Positions 41,310-50,973 of a stretch of DNA of 64,000 nt are shown piece by piece. Both the position numbers and the translations under genes were made by a program. Under the pieces are notes generated by a model. The model searched no databases and was not told the origin of the DNA. It saw only the letters and a program-made list of their open reading frames with translations. Every line of letters begins with the position of its first letter. Within the stretch, counting starts at the first letter, position 1. Source of the stretch: an uncultured Paracoccaceae bacterium (GTDB lineage Bacteria > Pseudomonadota > Alphaproteobacteria > Rhodobacterales > Rhodobacteraceae). The stretch is from the NCBI GenBank assembly GCA_937146765.1, contig CAKZRP010000007.1:1-64000 (forward strand), read 5' to 3'.

Positions 41310-42142
41310 TAGACGGTGCCTCCGAGCGAGCCTTCGAGCTGCGCCATTTCCTGCCCGCCGGCCATCAGGTCCTGCAGCTCTTCCGGGGTAATCTCGCCGC
41401 GATTGGCGGTGCCGAGGGTCTTGCCGCGGTTCAGCACGGTAAAGCGATCCCCGACCGCCAGTGCGTGGCGGACGTTGTGGCTGATGAAGACCACGCCGAC
41501 GCCCTGCTTGCGCACCCGGTCGATGGTCGCCAGCACGTTGGAGGTCTGCCGCACCCCCAGCGCCGAGGTCGGCTCGTCGAGGATCAAGACCCGCGCGCCG
41601 AAATAGACCGCGCGCGCAATCGCCACCGTCTGCCGCTCGCCGCCCGAAAGCGTACCGACCGCCTGATCGGGTCCGCGCAGGTTGATGCCCATCTTGCGCA
41701 TCTCCTCCACGGTGGTGTCGTTCATCCGCTCAATGTCCATCCGCCGGAAGGGTCGAGACCCTTTCAGCGGCTCGCGCCCCATGAAAAAGTTGCGGGTGAC
41801 GCTCATCAAGGGGATCATCGCAAGGTCCTGGAACACCGTGGCAATCCCGGCCTCCATCGCATCGCGTGGACTGTCGAAGTCCATCGGTTTGCCGTCGATG
41901 GTGATGGCGCCCCTGGTGGGCTTATGCACCCCCGACATGGTCTTGATGAAGGTCGATTTCCCCGCGCCATTGTCGCCAAGCAGGCAGTGGCATTCGCCCG
42001 GCCGCACGTCAAAACTGACACCCGCCAGCGCGATGATATTGCCGAAATGCTTCTCGATATTCTGCATTTCGATGATCGGCTTGGTCCCGGTTTGGGGCGC
42101 ACCATGGTGGAATGTCGTGTCCTCGGTCCTCAGCTGGCTCAT
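41309..42142 (-). CDS. Sugar (inositol) ABC transporter ATP-binding protein, single-domain FrcA type
   Basis: 277 aa with one ABC domain: Walker [10 protein letters not shown] near 55-63, signature LSGGERQ near 165, and Walker [13 protein letters not shown]. Ribose-type importers usually have a tandem ATPase of about 500 aa; this half-size form matches FrcA-like proteins, which act as homodimers. It follows the permease by 1 nt and overlaps iolC by 1 nt. Inositol is the expected substrate because the catabolic genes are in the same operon. Confidence 0.88.
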   Translation of the reverse strand: MSQLRTEDTTFHHGAPQTGTKPIIEMQNIEKHFGNIIALAGVSFDVRPGECHCLLGDNGAGKSTFIKTMSGVHKPTRGAITIDGKPMDFDSPRDAMEAGIATVFQDLAMIPLMSVTRNFFMGREPLKGSRPFRRMDIERMNDTTVEEMRKMGINLRGPDQAVGTLSGGERQTVAIARAVYFGARVLILDEPTSALGVRQTSNVLATIDRVRKQGVGVVFISHNVRHALAVGDRFTVLNRGKTLGTANRGEITPEELQDLMAGGQEMAQLEGSLGGTV

Positions 42143-42143
42143 C

Positions 42144-43250
42144 TCAGCGTTCCCCCGTCACGCGCTTGCGAATGTAGTTGTTGAACAGCACTGCGATCAG
42201 CAGCATGGCGCCGAGGAAGATCTGGAACCAGTCCTGATCGAAGTTCGTGTAGGTCAGGCCGATGGTGACCATGCCAAAGATGATCGCACCGAAGAAGGCG
42301 CCAATCGCCGAACCATAACCGCCGGTCAGCAGACAGCCGCCAATCACCGCCGCGATGATCGCCTCGAACTCTTTCATGAAGCCACGACGCGCATCGGTGG
42401 ACCCGGCATCCATTACCGTGATGATCGCCACCAAGGCCCCGCAGAGCGCGGTCACCATAAAGAGCGAGATCTTCACCTTGCGCACCGGCACACCGGAGTT
42501 GGAGGCCGCGTTGCGATCCCCGCCCGAGGCGAAGATCCAGTTGCCCTGCGGCGTGCGCAGCAGCACATAGGTCGCCACCAGCGCGAGGCCGATAAACCAG
42601 AGGATTTCGACCGGAATGCCCGGCACCTTGGGCGCACCGCTTTTGAAGGTGTCGATCAGGCCGATTTGCGCAAGCCAGGCAAAGATCGGGCCAAAGGCAT
42701 CGCCAGAGAACATCGGCGCCAGCCAATCGCCCTCGACTGCGTCCCGCACGCCGCGCAGCTGGGTCGAGCCGCCGGAGGCCAGTTTCAGCCCCACCAACGA
42801 AGCACCGCGCAGCACGAACAGAAAGGCCAGCGTCACGATGAAGGAGGGCAACCCGGTCTTCAGCACGATCATGCCGTTCAGCGCGCCAAGCCCCGCCGCC
42901 ACCGCCAGCGTCAGCGGGATCGCAAGGATCAGGGGCAGGCCCAGCGTCACCACGCAGGCGCCAAAGATCAGCCCGGCGAAGGCCACCATGGAGCCGATCG
43001 ACAGGTCAAATTCGCCGCCGATCATCAGCATCGCCGCGCCAATGGCGAGGATGCCCAGCTGCGCGGCGGGCGTCATGAAGTTCATGATGCCGGAGAGAGT
43101 GAACATGGTGCTGTCGGCGGTGACGAGGAAGAAAGCGGTCACAAGGATCACCCCGGCGATCGCACCCAGCTCCGGGCGCTTCATCAACCGAGGGCCAAGA
43201 CCCTCTTTCTTCAGACGTTCGTCTTGAATGGACTGGGCCGTGTCGGCCAT
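42144..43250 (-). CDS. Sugar (inositol) ABC transporter permease, RbsC/FrcC type
   Basis: 368-aa permease with about ten hydrophobic segments. The family features [20 protein letters not shown] near 75-95 and [19 protein letters not shown] near 300-320 are clear. The start at 43250 has AGGAG 6 nt upstream. It partners the binding protein (43343-44269) and ATPase (41309-42142). A 13-bp hairpin sits in the gap before it, so its expression is probably lower than that of the binding protein. Confidence 0.88.
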   Translation of the reverse strand: MADTAQSIQDERLKKEGLGPRLMKRPELGAIAGVILVTAFFLVTADSTMFTLSGIMNFMTPAAQLGILAIGAAMLMIGGEFDLSIGSMVAFAGLIFGACVVTLGLPLILAIPLTLAVAAGLGALNGMIVLKTGLPSFIVTLAFLFVLRGASLVGLKLASGGSTQLRGVRDAVEGDWLAPMFSGDAFGPIFAWLAQIGLIDTFKSGAPKVPGIPVEILWFIGLALVATYVLLRTPQGNWIFASGGDRNAASNSGVPVRKVKISLFMVTALCGALVAIITVMDAGSTDARRGFMKEFEAIIAAVIGGCLLTGGYGSAIGAFFGAIIFGMVTIGLTYTNFDQDWFQIFLGAMLLIAVLFNNYIRKRVTGER

Positions 43251-43277
43251 GGCGGGCTCCTAACTTCTGGACAAAAT

Positions 43278-43311
43278 GGGGCCGTGGCGCGGCTTTCTGC
43301 GCCACGGCCCC
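43278..43311 (-). terminator. Stem-loop between inositol-binding-protein and permease genes
   Basis: GGGGCCGTGGCGC (43278-43290) and GCGCCACGGCCCC (43299-43311) form a perfect 13-bp stem with an 8-nt loop. On the minus strand ATTTTG follows, so it is a plausible partial rho-independent terminator inside the operon. Confidence 0.75.
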
Positions 43312-43342
43312 CTGTCATAGGTTCGCGATAGGCGAGTGGGGT

Positions 43343-44269
43343 TTAGCGGATGCCTTCGGCGCTCAGCGAAACCACTTGCGACGCTTTTTCCTGCGTGATC
43401 AGGTTCGGGCCGGAGGGCACGTTGCCGCCGGGGATCAGGCCGAATTTCGCGTTGAGCGCGAGGAAGGAAACCGGCAAATAGCCCTGAAGGAACTGCTGCT
43501 GGTCGATGGCAAAGGCCGCTTCGCCCTTGGAGACGCTTTCAAGGAAGCTCGCCGAGAGGTCAAAGGTCGCGACATTCACGTCACCAGTACGGCCCACTGC
43601 GGCCACCGCGCGGATCGCAGGTTCGCCCACCAAGGACGCGCCGAGGCCCATCACGGTGTCGATATCCGGGTTGGATTCCAGCGCCGCCTTGACCTTGGCC
43701 TCGACCTCTGCCGGGTCGTTCTGGGTCGGGATCACCTCGACCGAGCCGCCAAACCCGTCAGAGAAGCCCTGACACCGCAGGTCGAGCGCCACGTTGCCGA
43801 CCTCCTGGTTCACACAGATGCCGACTTTGCCGCCCATGGAGGCAAGCTTTTCGCCCGCCGCCTTGCCGGCGGTATATTCGTCCTGACCGACGTGCAGCAG
43901 CGCGCCCAGATCTTTTGAGACGTCAGAGCCGGAGTTCATCGAGATCACCGGAATGCCGGCCTCGACCGCGCGACGGATCGAGGGCGCCAGCGCGTCGGCA
44001 TCGGGGATGGAGACCACGATGCCATCCGGCTCCTGGTTCACGGCGGCGTCGATCAGCTGGCTCATCTGCACCATGTCGAAGGTCTCGGGCGAGCGGAAAT
44101 CCACGGTGGCGCCGGTGTCGGCGGCCGCCTTTTCGACCCCGTTTTTCACGACCGACCAGAACGGATCATTCGCCTGACCATGGGCCACAACGATGATGTC
44201 CTGCGCCAGAACGGGGGCAGCAAGCGCGAGGCTGGCGGCAACGGCGGCGGTTTGAATGATCTTTTTCAA
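43343..44269 (-). CDS. Sugar (inositol) ABC transporter substrate-binding protein
   Basis: 308-aa ribose-type periplasmic binding protein. The start is TTG at 44269, giving KKIIQTAAVAASLALAAPVLAQ as a clean Sec signal peptide; GGAGGA lies 4-5 nt upstream, and no ATG gives a proper signal. The mature region has ANDPFWSVVKNG near 35 and SMNSGSD near 115, as in sugar-binding proteins. It is first in the operon with permease, ATPase and iolC-D-E-B, so myo-inositol is the likely ligand. A GGAA-N6-TTCC palindrome lies 130 nt upstream. Confidence 0.88.
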   Translation of the reverse strand: MKKIIQTAAVAASLALAAPVLAQDIIVVAHGQANDPFWSVVKNGVEKAAADTGATVDFRSPETFDMVQMSQLIDAAVNQEPDGIVVSIPDADALAPSIRRAVEAGIPVISMNSGSDVSKDLGALLHVGQDEYTAGKAAGEKLASMGGKVGICVNQEVGNVALDLRCQGFSDGFGGSVEVIPTQNDPAEVEAKVKAALESNPDIDTVMGLGASLVGEPAIRAVAAVGRTGDVNVATFDLSASFLESVSKGEAAFAIDQQQFLQGYLPVSFLALNAKFGLIPGGNVPSGPNLITQEKASQVVSLSAEGIR

Positions 44270-44398
44270 TTTGTCCTCCCTCAGACAGGTTTTGGGCCCT
44301 CCGGGTGCTGCGACCAATTTCCGGACACATCCACTTGTGTTCCGGCCGGCCTCCCGCCGGTCTGATTGGTCGAGCACTCTCCCCGAATCGCGCCCATG

Positions 44399-44412
44399 GA
44401 ACATTTATTCCA
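44399..44412. promoter_or_regulatory. Putative IolR operator, GGAA-N6-TTCC
   Basis: GGAACATTTATTCC is a perfect instance of GGAA-N6-TTCC, the palindrome reported for rhizobial RpiR-type IolR, with ATGGAA and TTCCAT flanks. It is 130 nt upstream of the inositol-binding-protein start and just downstream of the rpiR stop. Confidence 0.65.
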
Positions 44413-44429
44413 TTTTACACCCAAGCCTG

Positions 44430-45260
44430 TCAATGCTCCGCCCGTCTTGCCCCCACCAGAACCGAGAGAGCCGTGGTCAGCGTGATCGAAGCATTAAGCG
44501 CCCGGAACCCCGCCACCTCATGCTCGTGCACCAGCAAGACCTCGCGCGCGAACTCAAACAACGGGCAGGCCTCGGAATCGCTCAAACCGTAAACCGCCAC
44601 ACCCCGCTCTGCCGCCGCACGCGCCTCGGCAATGACCTCTTCGGAGAAGGGCGCGAAGGTTACCGCCAACATCGAATCCTCGGCTGTCATCAAGGGGGCA
44701 ACATCCAACCGCGCCACCCCGGAGTGCAACAGCACAGGCACATCCATCTTGCCGAGGAGATAGGCCATGTTGCTGACCACCGCGTAGGCACGGCGCATCC
44801 CCAGAAGATGCAGGACACGCCCCTGTGCCAAGCCCTCCGCAACACGCGCAAGCCCTTCATTTGTAACAGAGTTTCCAATTGACAGCAGAGACTTGTGACC
44901 CGCTTCGGCGAACTCGGCCTGCAACTGGCCGCTGTCACGCACCAGCTCCGGTCCAAGTTGCGCGAGGCGCTGCTCATAGTCGGGGCGAAAGGTGGTGTAC
45001 TGGGCGCGAAACAACGCCTGCATCTCGGAGTATCCGCTGAAGCCGACCGCCTGACAGAAACGAATGTAGGCCGAAGGTGCCACCCCCGAGGCCGCCGCCA
45101 TATCCGAGACAGTGGAGACCGCAATCAAATGCAGATGCCGACGCGTGAAAGTCGCGCATTGCTTCAGACGCTTGGGCAGGTCGTCACTCACCGCATCCAG
45201 CCGCTCGATGGTCTCGGTGATATTCGTCGGCGCCACCAGCCCCCCCTCATTCTCGCTCAT
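44430..45260 (-). CDS. iolR: MurR/RpiR family transcriptional regulator, IolR-like
   Basis: 276-aa RpiR-family regulator. The N-terminal helix-turn-helix domain covers about 1-80 (VSTVSDMAAASGVAPSAYIR and CQAVGFSGYSEMQALF), and a SIS sugar-phosphate-binding domain about 120-260 (RVLHLLGMRRAYAVVSNMAYLL). It lies inside the inositol locus, divergent from the oxidoreductase unit at 45338 and just upstream of the transporter operon. GGAA-N6-TTCC sites occur at both promoters. By analogy with IolR of rhizobia it probably represses until an inositol catabolite binds. Confidence 0.82.
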   Translation of the reverse strand: MSENEGGLVAPTNITETIERLDAVSDDLPKRLKQCATFTRRHLHLIAVSTVSDMAAASGVAPSAYIRFCQAVGFSGYSEMQALFRAQYTTFRPDYEQRLAQLGPELVRDSGQLQAEFAEAGHKSLLSIGNSVTNEGLARVAEGLAQGRVLHLLGMRRAYAVVSNMAYLLGKMDVPVLLHSGVARLDVAPLMTAEDSMLAVTFAPFSEEVIAEARAAAERGVAVYGLSDSEACPLFEFAREVLLVHEHEVAGFRALNASITLTTALSVLVGARRAEH

Positions 45261-45311
45261 TCAGATCCCTCTCACTTGACAGAGTCAGTCTATTCCCTCA
45301 TCAACCAAATT

Positions 45312-45325
45312 GGAATGAAAATTCC
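45312..45325. promoter_or_regulatory. Putative IolR operator, GGAA-N6-TTCC
   Basis: GGAATGAAAATTCC has the same palindrome as 44399-44412, within the 77-nt region between iolR and the divergent oxidoreductase genes, 13 nt before the latter start. Its place suggests repression of both directions. Confidence 0.65.
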
Positions 45326-45337
45326 ATTAGGGAGGGA

Positions 45338-46456
45338 ATGGTGACTCTAGGTCTTGGTTTGATCGGGACTGGCTTCATGGGCAAGGCCCATGCGCTGGCC
45401 TATCGTGCGGCTGCGGCCGTTTTTTCTGACGTGGCGCCGGTGCGCCTCGCCTGTCTTTGCGACACGCCCATGGCGACTGCGGAGCAGGCCTCAGCGCAAT
45501 TCGGATTTGCCACGGCGACCGACGATTGGCGCACGCTGGTCACTGCGCCGGAGGTCGACATCGTGTCGATCACCACGCCGAACGCCCTGCACAAGGAGAT
45601 GGCACTGGCCGCCATTGCCGCCGGGAAGCACGTCCATTGCGAGAAGCCTCTGGCCCTGACGCTGGAGGATGCGATCGAGATGGAAGCGGCCGTCCGCCGT
45701 GCCGGGGTGCGCACCATGGTCGGCTACAACTACACCCATAACCCTGCTGTGACCCATGCCCGCCGCCTGATCGCGGAGGGCACCATTGGTCGCCTCGTGC
45801 ATTTCCGCGGCTGGGTGGATGAGGATTACCAGGCCGACCCCGCGCTGCCCTGGACCTGGCGGGCACAGCGCGTCCATGCAGGGCTTGGCACCCTGGGTGA
45901 TCTGGGCTGCCACCTCGTGTCCATGTCGCAACTGTTGATGGGCGAAATCGACAGCCTGATCGCCGACACCCAGACCGTGCATCCAACCCGCCCCCTGCCC
46001 GATGGCAGCGGACACGGCACGGTGGAGAACGAAGACACCGCCTCCGCCATTCTGCGCTACAAGAACGGCGCGCAGGGCACGCTCTGCACCTCGCGCTCGG
46101 CTTGGGGCCGCAAGAACAAGCTCGATTGGGAGGTGCATGGCACGAAGGGCATGATTACCTTCAGCCAGGAGCGCCTGAACGAATTGCAGATCTACGTGAA
46201 CGAAGGCCCCAAGGCGCAGCAGGGCTTTCGCACCATCCTGACGGGCCCCGAGCACGCGCCCTATGGCGAGTTCTGCCCCGCGCCGGGCCATCAGCTGGGC
46301 TTTGGCGACCTCAAGACCATCGAAGTCGCCACCTTCCTGCGCGCCATTGCCGCCGGGCAAGAGGCCGCGCCCAATTTCACCGACGCGCTTGCAATAGAGC
46401 ACGTCATCCACGCCATCGACACCTCGGCCCGCGAAGGCTGCCGCGTCACGCTCTGA
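45338..46456 (+). CDS. Gfo/Idh/MocA family oxidoreductase
   Basis: 372-aa NAD(P)-dependent sugar dehydrogenase. The Rossmann motif is GLIGTGFMGKAHA at 7-19, the conserved Lys-containing motif CEKPLALT lies near 104, and DLGCHLVSM near 187 is the catalytic region. It is first in a plus-strand unit with iolG, so it may act on another inositol isomer or an inosose, as multiple Idh-like enzymes often accompany iol genes. GGAGGG precedes the ATG closely. Exact substrate unknown. Confidence 0.85.
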   Translation: MVTLGLGLIGTGFMGKAHALAYRAAAAVFSDVAPVRLACLCDTPMATAEQASAQFGFATATDDWRTLVTAPEVDIVSITTPNALHKEMALAAIAAGKHVHCEKPLALTLEDAIEMEAAVRRAGVRTMVGYNYTHNPAVTHARRLIAEGTIGRLVHFRGWVDEDYQADPALPWTWRAQRVHAGLGTLGDLGCHLVSMSQLLMGEIDSLIADTQTVHPTRPLPDGSGHGTVENEDTASAILRYKNGAQGTLCTSRSAWGRKNKLDWEVHGTKGMITFSQERLNELQIYVNEGPKAQQGFRTILTGPEHAPYGEFCPAPGHQLGFGDLKTIEVATFLRAIAAGQEAAPNFTDALAIEHVIHAIDTSAREGCRVTL

Positions 46457-46484
46457 CCCTTCTTCCTAGACAAGGATTCCCCAC

Positions 46485-47486
46485 ATGAAAGTTGCTCTTT
46501 TTGGCGCGGGCCGTATCGGCAAGGTCCACGCAGCCTCCATCAAGATGGACCCGCGGTCAGAGCTGGTCGCGGTCACCGATGTGATGCCGGAGGCTGCCGA
46601 GGCGCTGGCCAAGGAACACGGTATCGCGGTGCGTAGCCCGGAGGAGATCTTTGCCGATGCCTCCATCGACGCGATCCTGATCGCCTCCTCGACCAACACC
46701 CATTCCGACCTGATCGCGGCGGGGGTTGCGGCGGGCAAGGCGATTTTCTGCGAGAAACCCATCGACCTGTCCCTTTCGCGCGCGCTGGAGGTGCGGGCGA
46801 TTGCCGCCGCGCACGACAAGCCGATGATGATGGGCTTCAACCGCCGGTTTGATCCGAACTTTGCCGCCGTGAAGGCCGCGCTGGAGGCGGGTGAGATCGG
46901 CAAGGGCGAAATGCTCGCCGTGACCTCCTATGACCCGGCGCCGCCGCCGGTCAGCTATATCAAGGGCTCCGGCGGCCTCTACCGGGACATGATGATCCAC
47001 GATTTCGACATGTGCGCCTTCCTCTTCGGGATGCCGGTCAGCGTGATGGCGCATGGCTCTTGCCTTGTCGACCCTGAAATCGGCGCGGCGGGCGATATCG
47101 ACACTGCCGTGGTGGTGCTGACCTATGCCGACGGGCGCATCGCCACCATCCGCAACTCGCGCCGCGCGCCCTATGGCTATGACCAGCGGGTCGAGGTTTT
47201 GGGCTCCGAGGGCACCTTGGCCGCCGAGAATGAAGTGGAGAACACCGTGGTGAAGTCCACCACCGCAGGGGTGCAATCCGCCAAGCCGGTCTATTTCTTC
47301 CTTGAACGCTACATGCGCGCCTATGCCATCGAATGGTCCGCCTTTGTCGATGCCGTGGTCGAAGGCAAGCCGGTGCCCGCCTCCATTCAGGACGGTGTCA
47401 ACGCGCTGGCCCTGGCCGAAGCCGCCAATCGCTCGCTCGCTGAGGGGCGGCCGGTCGCGGTGACCTCCGAGCTGACGGGAGCCTGA
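46485..47486 (+). CDS. iolG: Inositol 2-dehydrogenase
   Basis: 333-aa Gfo/Idh/MocA enzyme. It begins MKVALFGAGRIGKVHAASI, has the FCEKPIDLS motif near 87-95 with the active-site Lys, and YRDMMIHDFDMCAFL near 165-180 with the catalytic Asp and His. It oxidises myo-inositol to scyllo-inosose, the IolE substrate. AAGGA lies about 9 nt before the ATG. It lies between a related oxidoreductase and a hydroxypyruvate-isomerase-like gene. Confidence 0.9.
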   Translation: MKVALFGAGRIGKVHAASIKMDPRSELVAVTDVMPEAAEALAKEHGIAVRSPEEIFADASIDAILIASSTNTHSDLIAAGVAAGKAIFCEKPIDLSLSRALEVRAIAAAHDKPMMMGFNRRFDPNFAAVKAALEAGEIGKGEMLAVTSYDPAPPPVSYIKGSGGLYRDMMIHDFDMCAFLFGMPVSVMAHGSCLVDPEIGAAGDIDTAVVVLTYADGRIATIRNSRRAPYGYDQRVEVLGSEGTLAAENEVENTVVKSTTAGVQSAKPVYFFLERYMRAYAIEWSAFVDAVVEGKPVPASIQDGVNALALAEAANRSLAEGRPVAVTSELTGA

Positions 47487-47489
47487 GCC

Positions 47490-48263
47490 ATGGGTTTTAC
47501 CCTTGCCGCCTGCGCCGAGATGCTCTGGCAGGATCGCCCCATCGCGTGGCGGGCCGCGCGCCTCAATGAGATGGGGTTTGAGGTCGGTCTGTGGAACTGG
47601 CCGGATCATGATCTTGACGCCCTCGCCGCCGCTGGCGCGACATTCTCGATTATGAACGGCTATCTGGAGGGGCGTCTGGCCGATGACGCAGGCGCCGATC
47701 TGCTGCTGGCCTCCGCGCGGGAAACCGCGTTGGTGGGCAAGCGGCTTGGGGTGGCGCGCCTCAACCTGCATGGCACGGGTTTGGGCGATGGTGGTCGCCC
47801 GAAATTGGCCGAGGTCGCGACCCCGCTGAAATGGGTCAAGGCGCTCGATACCCTCAACCGGATCTGCGATCTGGCGGAGGAGCTGGAGGTCCAGTTCACC
47901 CTTGAGAACCTGAACCTGCCCGTCGATCACGCCGGTGTGCCCTTTGCCCGTGCGGAGGAGACCCTGGCGCTGGTTTCAGCGGTCAATCGGCCAGAGCTGC
48001 GCCTGAACCTCGATCTTTATCACGCGCAGATCGGCGAGGGGAATTTGATCGAGCTCTGTCAGGCTTGCCTGCCTTGGATCGGTGAAATTCAGATTGCCGA
48101 TGTGCCAGGACGCTGCGAACCGGGCACTGGCGAGATCAACTACGCCGGGATCGCGCGGGCGCTTCAGTCCATGGGCTACATGGGCCCGGTGGCGATGGAG
48201 GCTTTTGCCTCCGACACCCCGGAACAGGCGCTGGAGGCCTTCCGCGCCGCCTTTACAGTCTGA
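47490..48263 (+). CDS. Hydroxypyruvate isomerase family TIM-barrel protein
   Basis: 257-aa sugar isomerase/epimerase. QIADVPGRCEPGTGEINYAG near 205-225 is the signature of the hydroxypyruvate isomerase (Hyi) family, and NLDLYHAQIGEGNL near 170 holds metal ligands. In an inositol locus it may act as an inosose isomerase or epimerase (IolI/IolO-like role), but the sequence looks Hyi-like. It starts 3 nt after iolG. A perfect hairpin follows at 48271. Confidence 0.8.
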   Translation: MGFTLAACAEMLWQDRPIAWRAARLNEMGFEVGLWNWPDHDLDALAAAGATFSIMNGYLEGRLADDAGADLLLASARETALVGKRLGVARLNLHGTGLGDGGRPKLAEVATPLKWVKALDTLNRICDLAEELEVQFTLENLNLPVDHAGVPFARAEETLALVSAVNRPELRLNLDLYHAQIGEGNLIELCQACLPWIGEIQIADVPGRCEPGTGEINYAGIARALQSMGYMGPVAMEAFASDTPEQALEAFRAAFTV

Positions 48264-48270
48264 TCATAAC

Positions 48271-48302
48271 GGGCCTGCCCTCAACCGGGTATGGGCAGGC
48301 CC
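48271..48302. terminator. Bidirectional terminator-like stem-loop
   Basis: GGGCCTGCCC (48271-48280) and GGGCAGGCCC (48293-48302) pair perfectly around 12 nt between two converging genes; the loop holds the ade stop codon. Confidence 0.7.
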
Positions 48303-50068
48303 TCCTCCAACACGCATCCCGTCCGACATATTCCCGCAAAAGGATCCACCAGCCCCATGTCGCTCAGCCGCGGCCCGGCGTTGCATACCAATGAGGCACC
48401 AAACAGTGCCTTGAACACCAGCAGAGGCGGACACCAGTCCACCAGACGATCAAGCCTCTGTCGCAGATCCGCGAAGTCGGCGGCCACCTCCGCCAAGGGG
48501 GCATCGCTTATCAGCCCGGCGGTGGGCAGGCACAGGCGGGCAACGACCTTGCCCCGCTCCACGACAGCGAGACCGCCCTGCATCTCGCGCACGGCGTTGG
48601 CGGCGACGGCGAGATCGGTTGGCTCACGCCCAAAACAGGTCAGGTTGTGGCCGTCATGGGACACCGTTGCGGCATAGGCACCGCGCCACCTGCCCCAGCT
48701 CTCCAACACGGCGACCCGCGTCGGCGCGCCGCTGCCGTATCGGTTGCTAACCGACATGCGGATCATGTCCTCAGGCAGGACAAGGGCGCCGTTTTCAACC
48801 GAGACAAGGCGCTCGCCCCATTCGGGAAAACGCGGTTTTATGAGAGTCGCAATCCGGGCCCGGGGACCTCTGGCGGGGATCTCGAAATCCTGCGGCACAA
48901 AGGGCGGCAGGTCCACTGTCTGACGCAGTTTCGCGGGAAGGGCGACAGGTTCCGGGGCGTCGATCAGGGCGCCCTGTCTTGCCACGACCCGCCCATTGAC
49001 CAGCACGGTCTCGGTCGTCCCTTCCGCCAGATTGGAGACCAGAAGCAGATCAGCCCGCCGACCCGGCGCGACAAGGCCAAGGTCCGGGCGGCCAATCTGA
49101 CGCGCCGCGTTCAACGTCGCAGCACGCCAGACCCAATCCACCGGCAGGCCTTCTGCGATCAAGATCCGCATCAGACGGTCCAGCGCGCCGCGGTGCAACA
49201 GGTCATCGGGAAAGACATCATCGGTGCAAAGCGTCACCGTTTGCGGCAAATGGCCAAGGGCGTTGAGCGCGGCGACAAACTCCGGCAGGAGATGTTCGTG
49301 CGAGCCGCGCAGCTCGACCGTCAGCCCCACTTCCAGCCGGGCAATGAGATCGGCGGCGGAGGTCAGCTCGTGATCGCTTTCCACCCCGGCGGCGGCATAG
49401 GCGTTGAGGTCCCTTCCGGTGAGCCCCCTCGCATGGCCACAGACCCGCTTGCCGCTGGCCAGTCCGGCATCAACGATCCCTTTGACGCGGGCATCGCCAG
49501 ACAAGAGCGGCTGCATGGTCATCATCTCCGCCAACCCATGCACATCGTCGCGCGCCAAGAGGTCAGCGATGACAGAGGCGTCGAAATCGGCGCCCGCCGC
49601 CTCAAAGCCCGGTGCCGAGGGCACGCAAGAGGGCGCAAGCACCAAGAGCCGCATGGGCGAGGCAAGGGCGGCGGCGCAGGCATAATCGACCCCGGCCAGA
49701 CCACAGACATTGGCCAGTTCGTGCGGGTCCCATAAGGCGGTGGTGACCCCAAGGGGCAGCACATGGGCGGCATAGGCCTCGGGCGAGACCATGGAGCTTT
49801 CCACATGCATATGAGTGTCGATGAGGCCAGGCATCACGGTGAGCCCTGTGGCGTCGATCCGGGTCAGGGCGGCTCGGCTGGGGTCCGGTGCGTGGACGCT
49901 CGCTATGAGCGGGCCGACAAGGCCCACATCCGCCGCGCGCAGCCGTCCGGTCACCACATCAAGGAGTCTCCCGCCATGGATAAGCACGTCAAACGGCCCC
50001 TCGCCGCGCGCAGCCGAGACCGCGCGCCCGCGCAAGGTTGGGTCGGAAAGGCTTGGGTCATGGGTCAT
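48281..50068 (-). CDS. ade: Adenine deaminase
   Basis: 595-aa amidohydrolase of the adenine deaminase (Ade) family. VMPGLIDTHMHVESSMVSP near 80-98 carries the metal-binding HxH, CGHARG near 210 and LCTDDVFPDDLLHRG near 280-295 are further active-site segments, and the C-terminal domain has GLISDAPL. It deaminates adenine to hypoxanthine. The ATG at 50068 overlaps the nucleoside hydrolase stop (ATGA); an ATG at 50080 is an alternative. It is last in the LacI-controlled operon and acts on the base freed by the hydrolase. Confidence 0.9.
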   Translation of the reverse strand: MTHDPSLSDPTLRGRAVSAARGEGPFDVLIHGGRLLDVVTGRLRAADVGLVGPLIASVHAPDPSRAALTRIDATGLTVMPGLIDTHMHVESSMVSPEAYAAHVLPLGVTTALWDPHELANVCGLAGVDYACAAALASPMRLLVLAPSCVPSAPGFEAAGADFDASVIADLLARDDVHGLAEMMTMQPLLSGDARVKGIVDAGLASGKRVCGHARGLTGRDLNAYAAAGVESDHELTSAADLIARLEVGLTVELRGSHEHLLPEFVAALNALGHLPQTVTLCTDDVFPDDLLHRGALDRLMRILIAEGLPVDWVWRAATLNAARQIGRPDLGLVAPGRRADLLLVSNLAEGTTETVLVNGRVVARQGALIDAPEPVALPAKLRQTVDLPPFVPQDFEIPARGPRARIATLIKPRFPEWGERLVSVENGALVLPEDMIRMSVSNRYGSGAPTRVAVLESWGRWRGAYAATVSHDGHNLTCFGREPTDLAVAANAVREMQGGLAVVERGKVVARLCLPTAGLISDAPLAEVAADFADLRQRLDRLVDWCPPLLVFKALFGASLVCNAGPRLSDMGLVDPFAGICRTGCVLEEGLPIPG

Positions 50069-50973
50069 GGGATCGTCCATCCGCTGAGGCAGGCAAGGCA
50101 GGCCTGCGCGATATCATCCGTGGCGGCGGTGACAAGCCGGGTTGTGCCATGAGGGTTGGGCGCGAACGTGGTCTCGCCATAGCTGTCGTCATCGGTGGTC
50201 GAGACGCTGAGGTCACATGGGCGGCTCTGAAACAGATCGGGGCGCAAATAGACCATGGCGGCCACCGGATCGTAGATCGCCATCCCCGCCCGTCCGCGGC
50301 TGAGACCAATGTCGAGATAGCCCTGCAACAGTCCCGCAGTCAGCACGTCCGTCGCGGGCATATCCTCGGGACCAAAAGTCACCTGCCGGCAGAGCATCAG
50401 GTCCGCGACCTCCAGCGGCAGACCTGCGGCGGCGAGTTGTGCGGCGGCTTCGGGATCGGCCAGCGCGTTGAACTCGGCGCGCGGCGAATGGTTACCGGGG
50501 CCGTTGCTGCCGCCCATCCAGACCAGACGGGTGATCTTTTGCGCGGCCTCCGGCGCTTCGGTCAGGAGACGGGCAATATTGGTCAAAGGGCCAAGGGCGA
50601 GGATTTCGCGCGGCGCGTTTGGCGCGGCGGCGAGCAGCCAATCGGCCAGAGCGGGGATCGCGTCGGGCAAGGCGGCGCCCGGGATTTCGGGCAGCATGGG
50701 GCCACGGCTGCTCATGCCTTTGGGGCCCAGCACGCGGGTTGCGGTATCAAGCGGGCGAACCAAGGGTTGTGCCGCGCCCGCATAGAGCGGGGCCTGCAGA
50801 TCATAGGCCGCCGCGCCGCCACGTGCGTTGGCGATGACGCGGGTCAAGGGCGCATTGCCTGCGACAAGCGAAATCCCCGCCGGGGTCCGCCCATGGCGCG
50901 CCAGGACCAACAATGCCCAAAGGTCGTCAAACCCGTAGTCGGTATCAACCCAAAGAGTGATGCTGGTGCTCAT
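50065..50973 (-). CDS. Inosine/purine nucleoside hydrolase family protein
   Basis: 302-aa IunH-family hydrolase. The calcium-binding DTDYGFDD motif is at residues 10-17; LGPLTNIARLL near 125 and VWMGGSNGPGNHSPRAEFNALADPEAA near 150-175 are family signatures. It cleaves ribonucleosides to base and ribose. No signal peptide, so it is cytoplasmic. It overlaps the ATPase gene upstream and ade downstream by 4 nt each. Purine specificity is inferred from the following adenine deaminase. Confidence 0.88.
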   Translation of the reverse strand: MSTSITLWVDTDYGFDDLWALLVLARHGRTPAGISLVAGNAPLTRVIANARGGAAAYDLQAPLYAGAAQPLVRPLDTATRVLGPKGMSSRGPMLPEIPGAALPDAIPALADWLLAAAPNAPREILALGPLTNIARLLTEAPEAAQKITRLVWMGGSNGPGNHSPRAEFNALADPEAAAQLAAAGLPLEVADLMLCRQVTFGPEDMPATDVLTAGLLQGYLDIGLSRGRAGMAIYDPVAAMVYLRPDLFQSRPCDLSVSTTDDDSYGETTFAPNPHGTTRLVTAATDDIAQACLACLSGWTIP

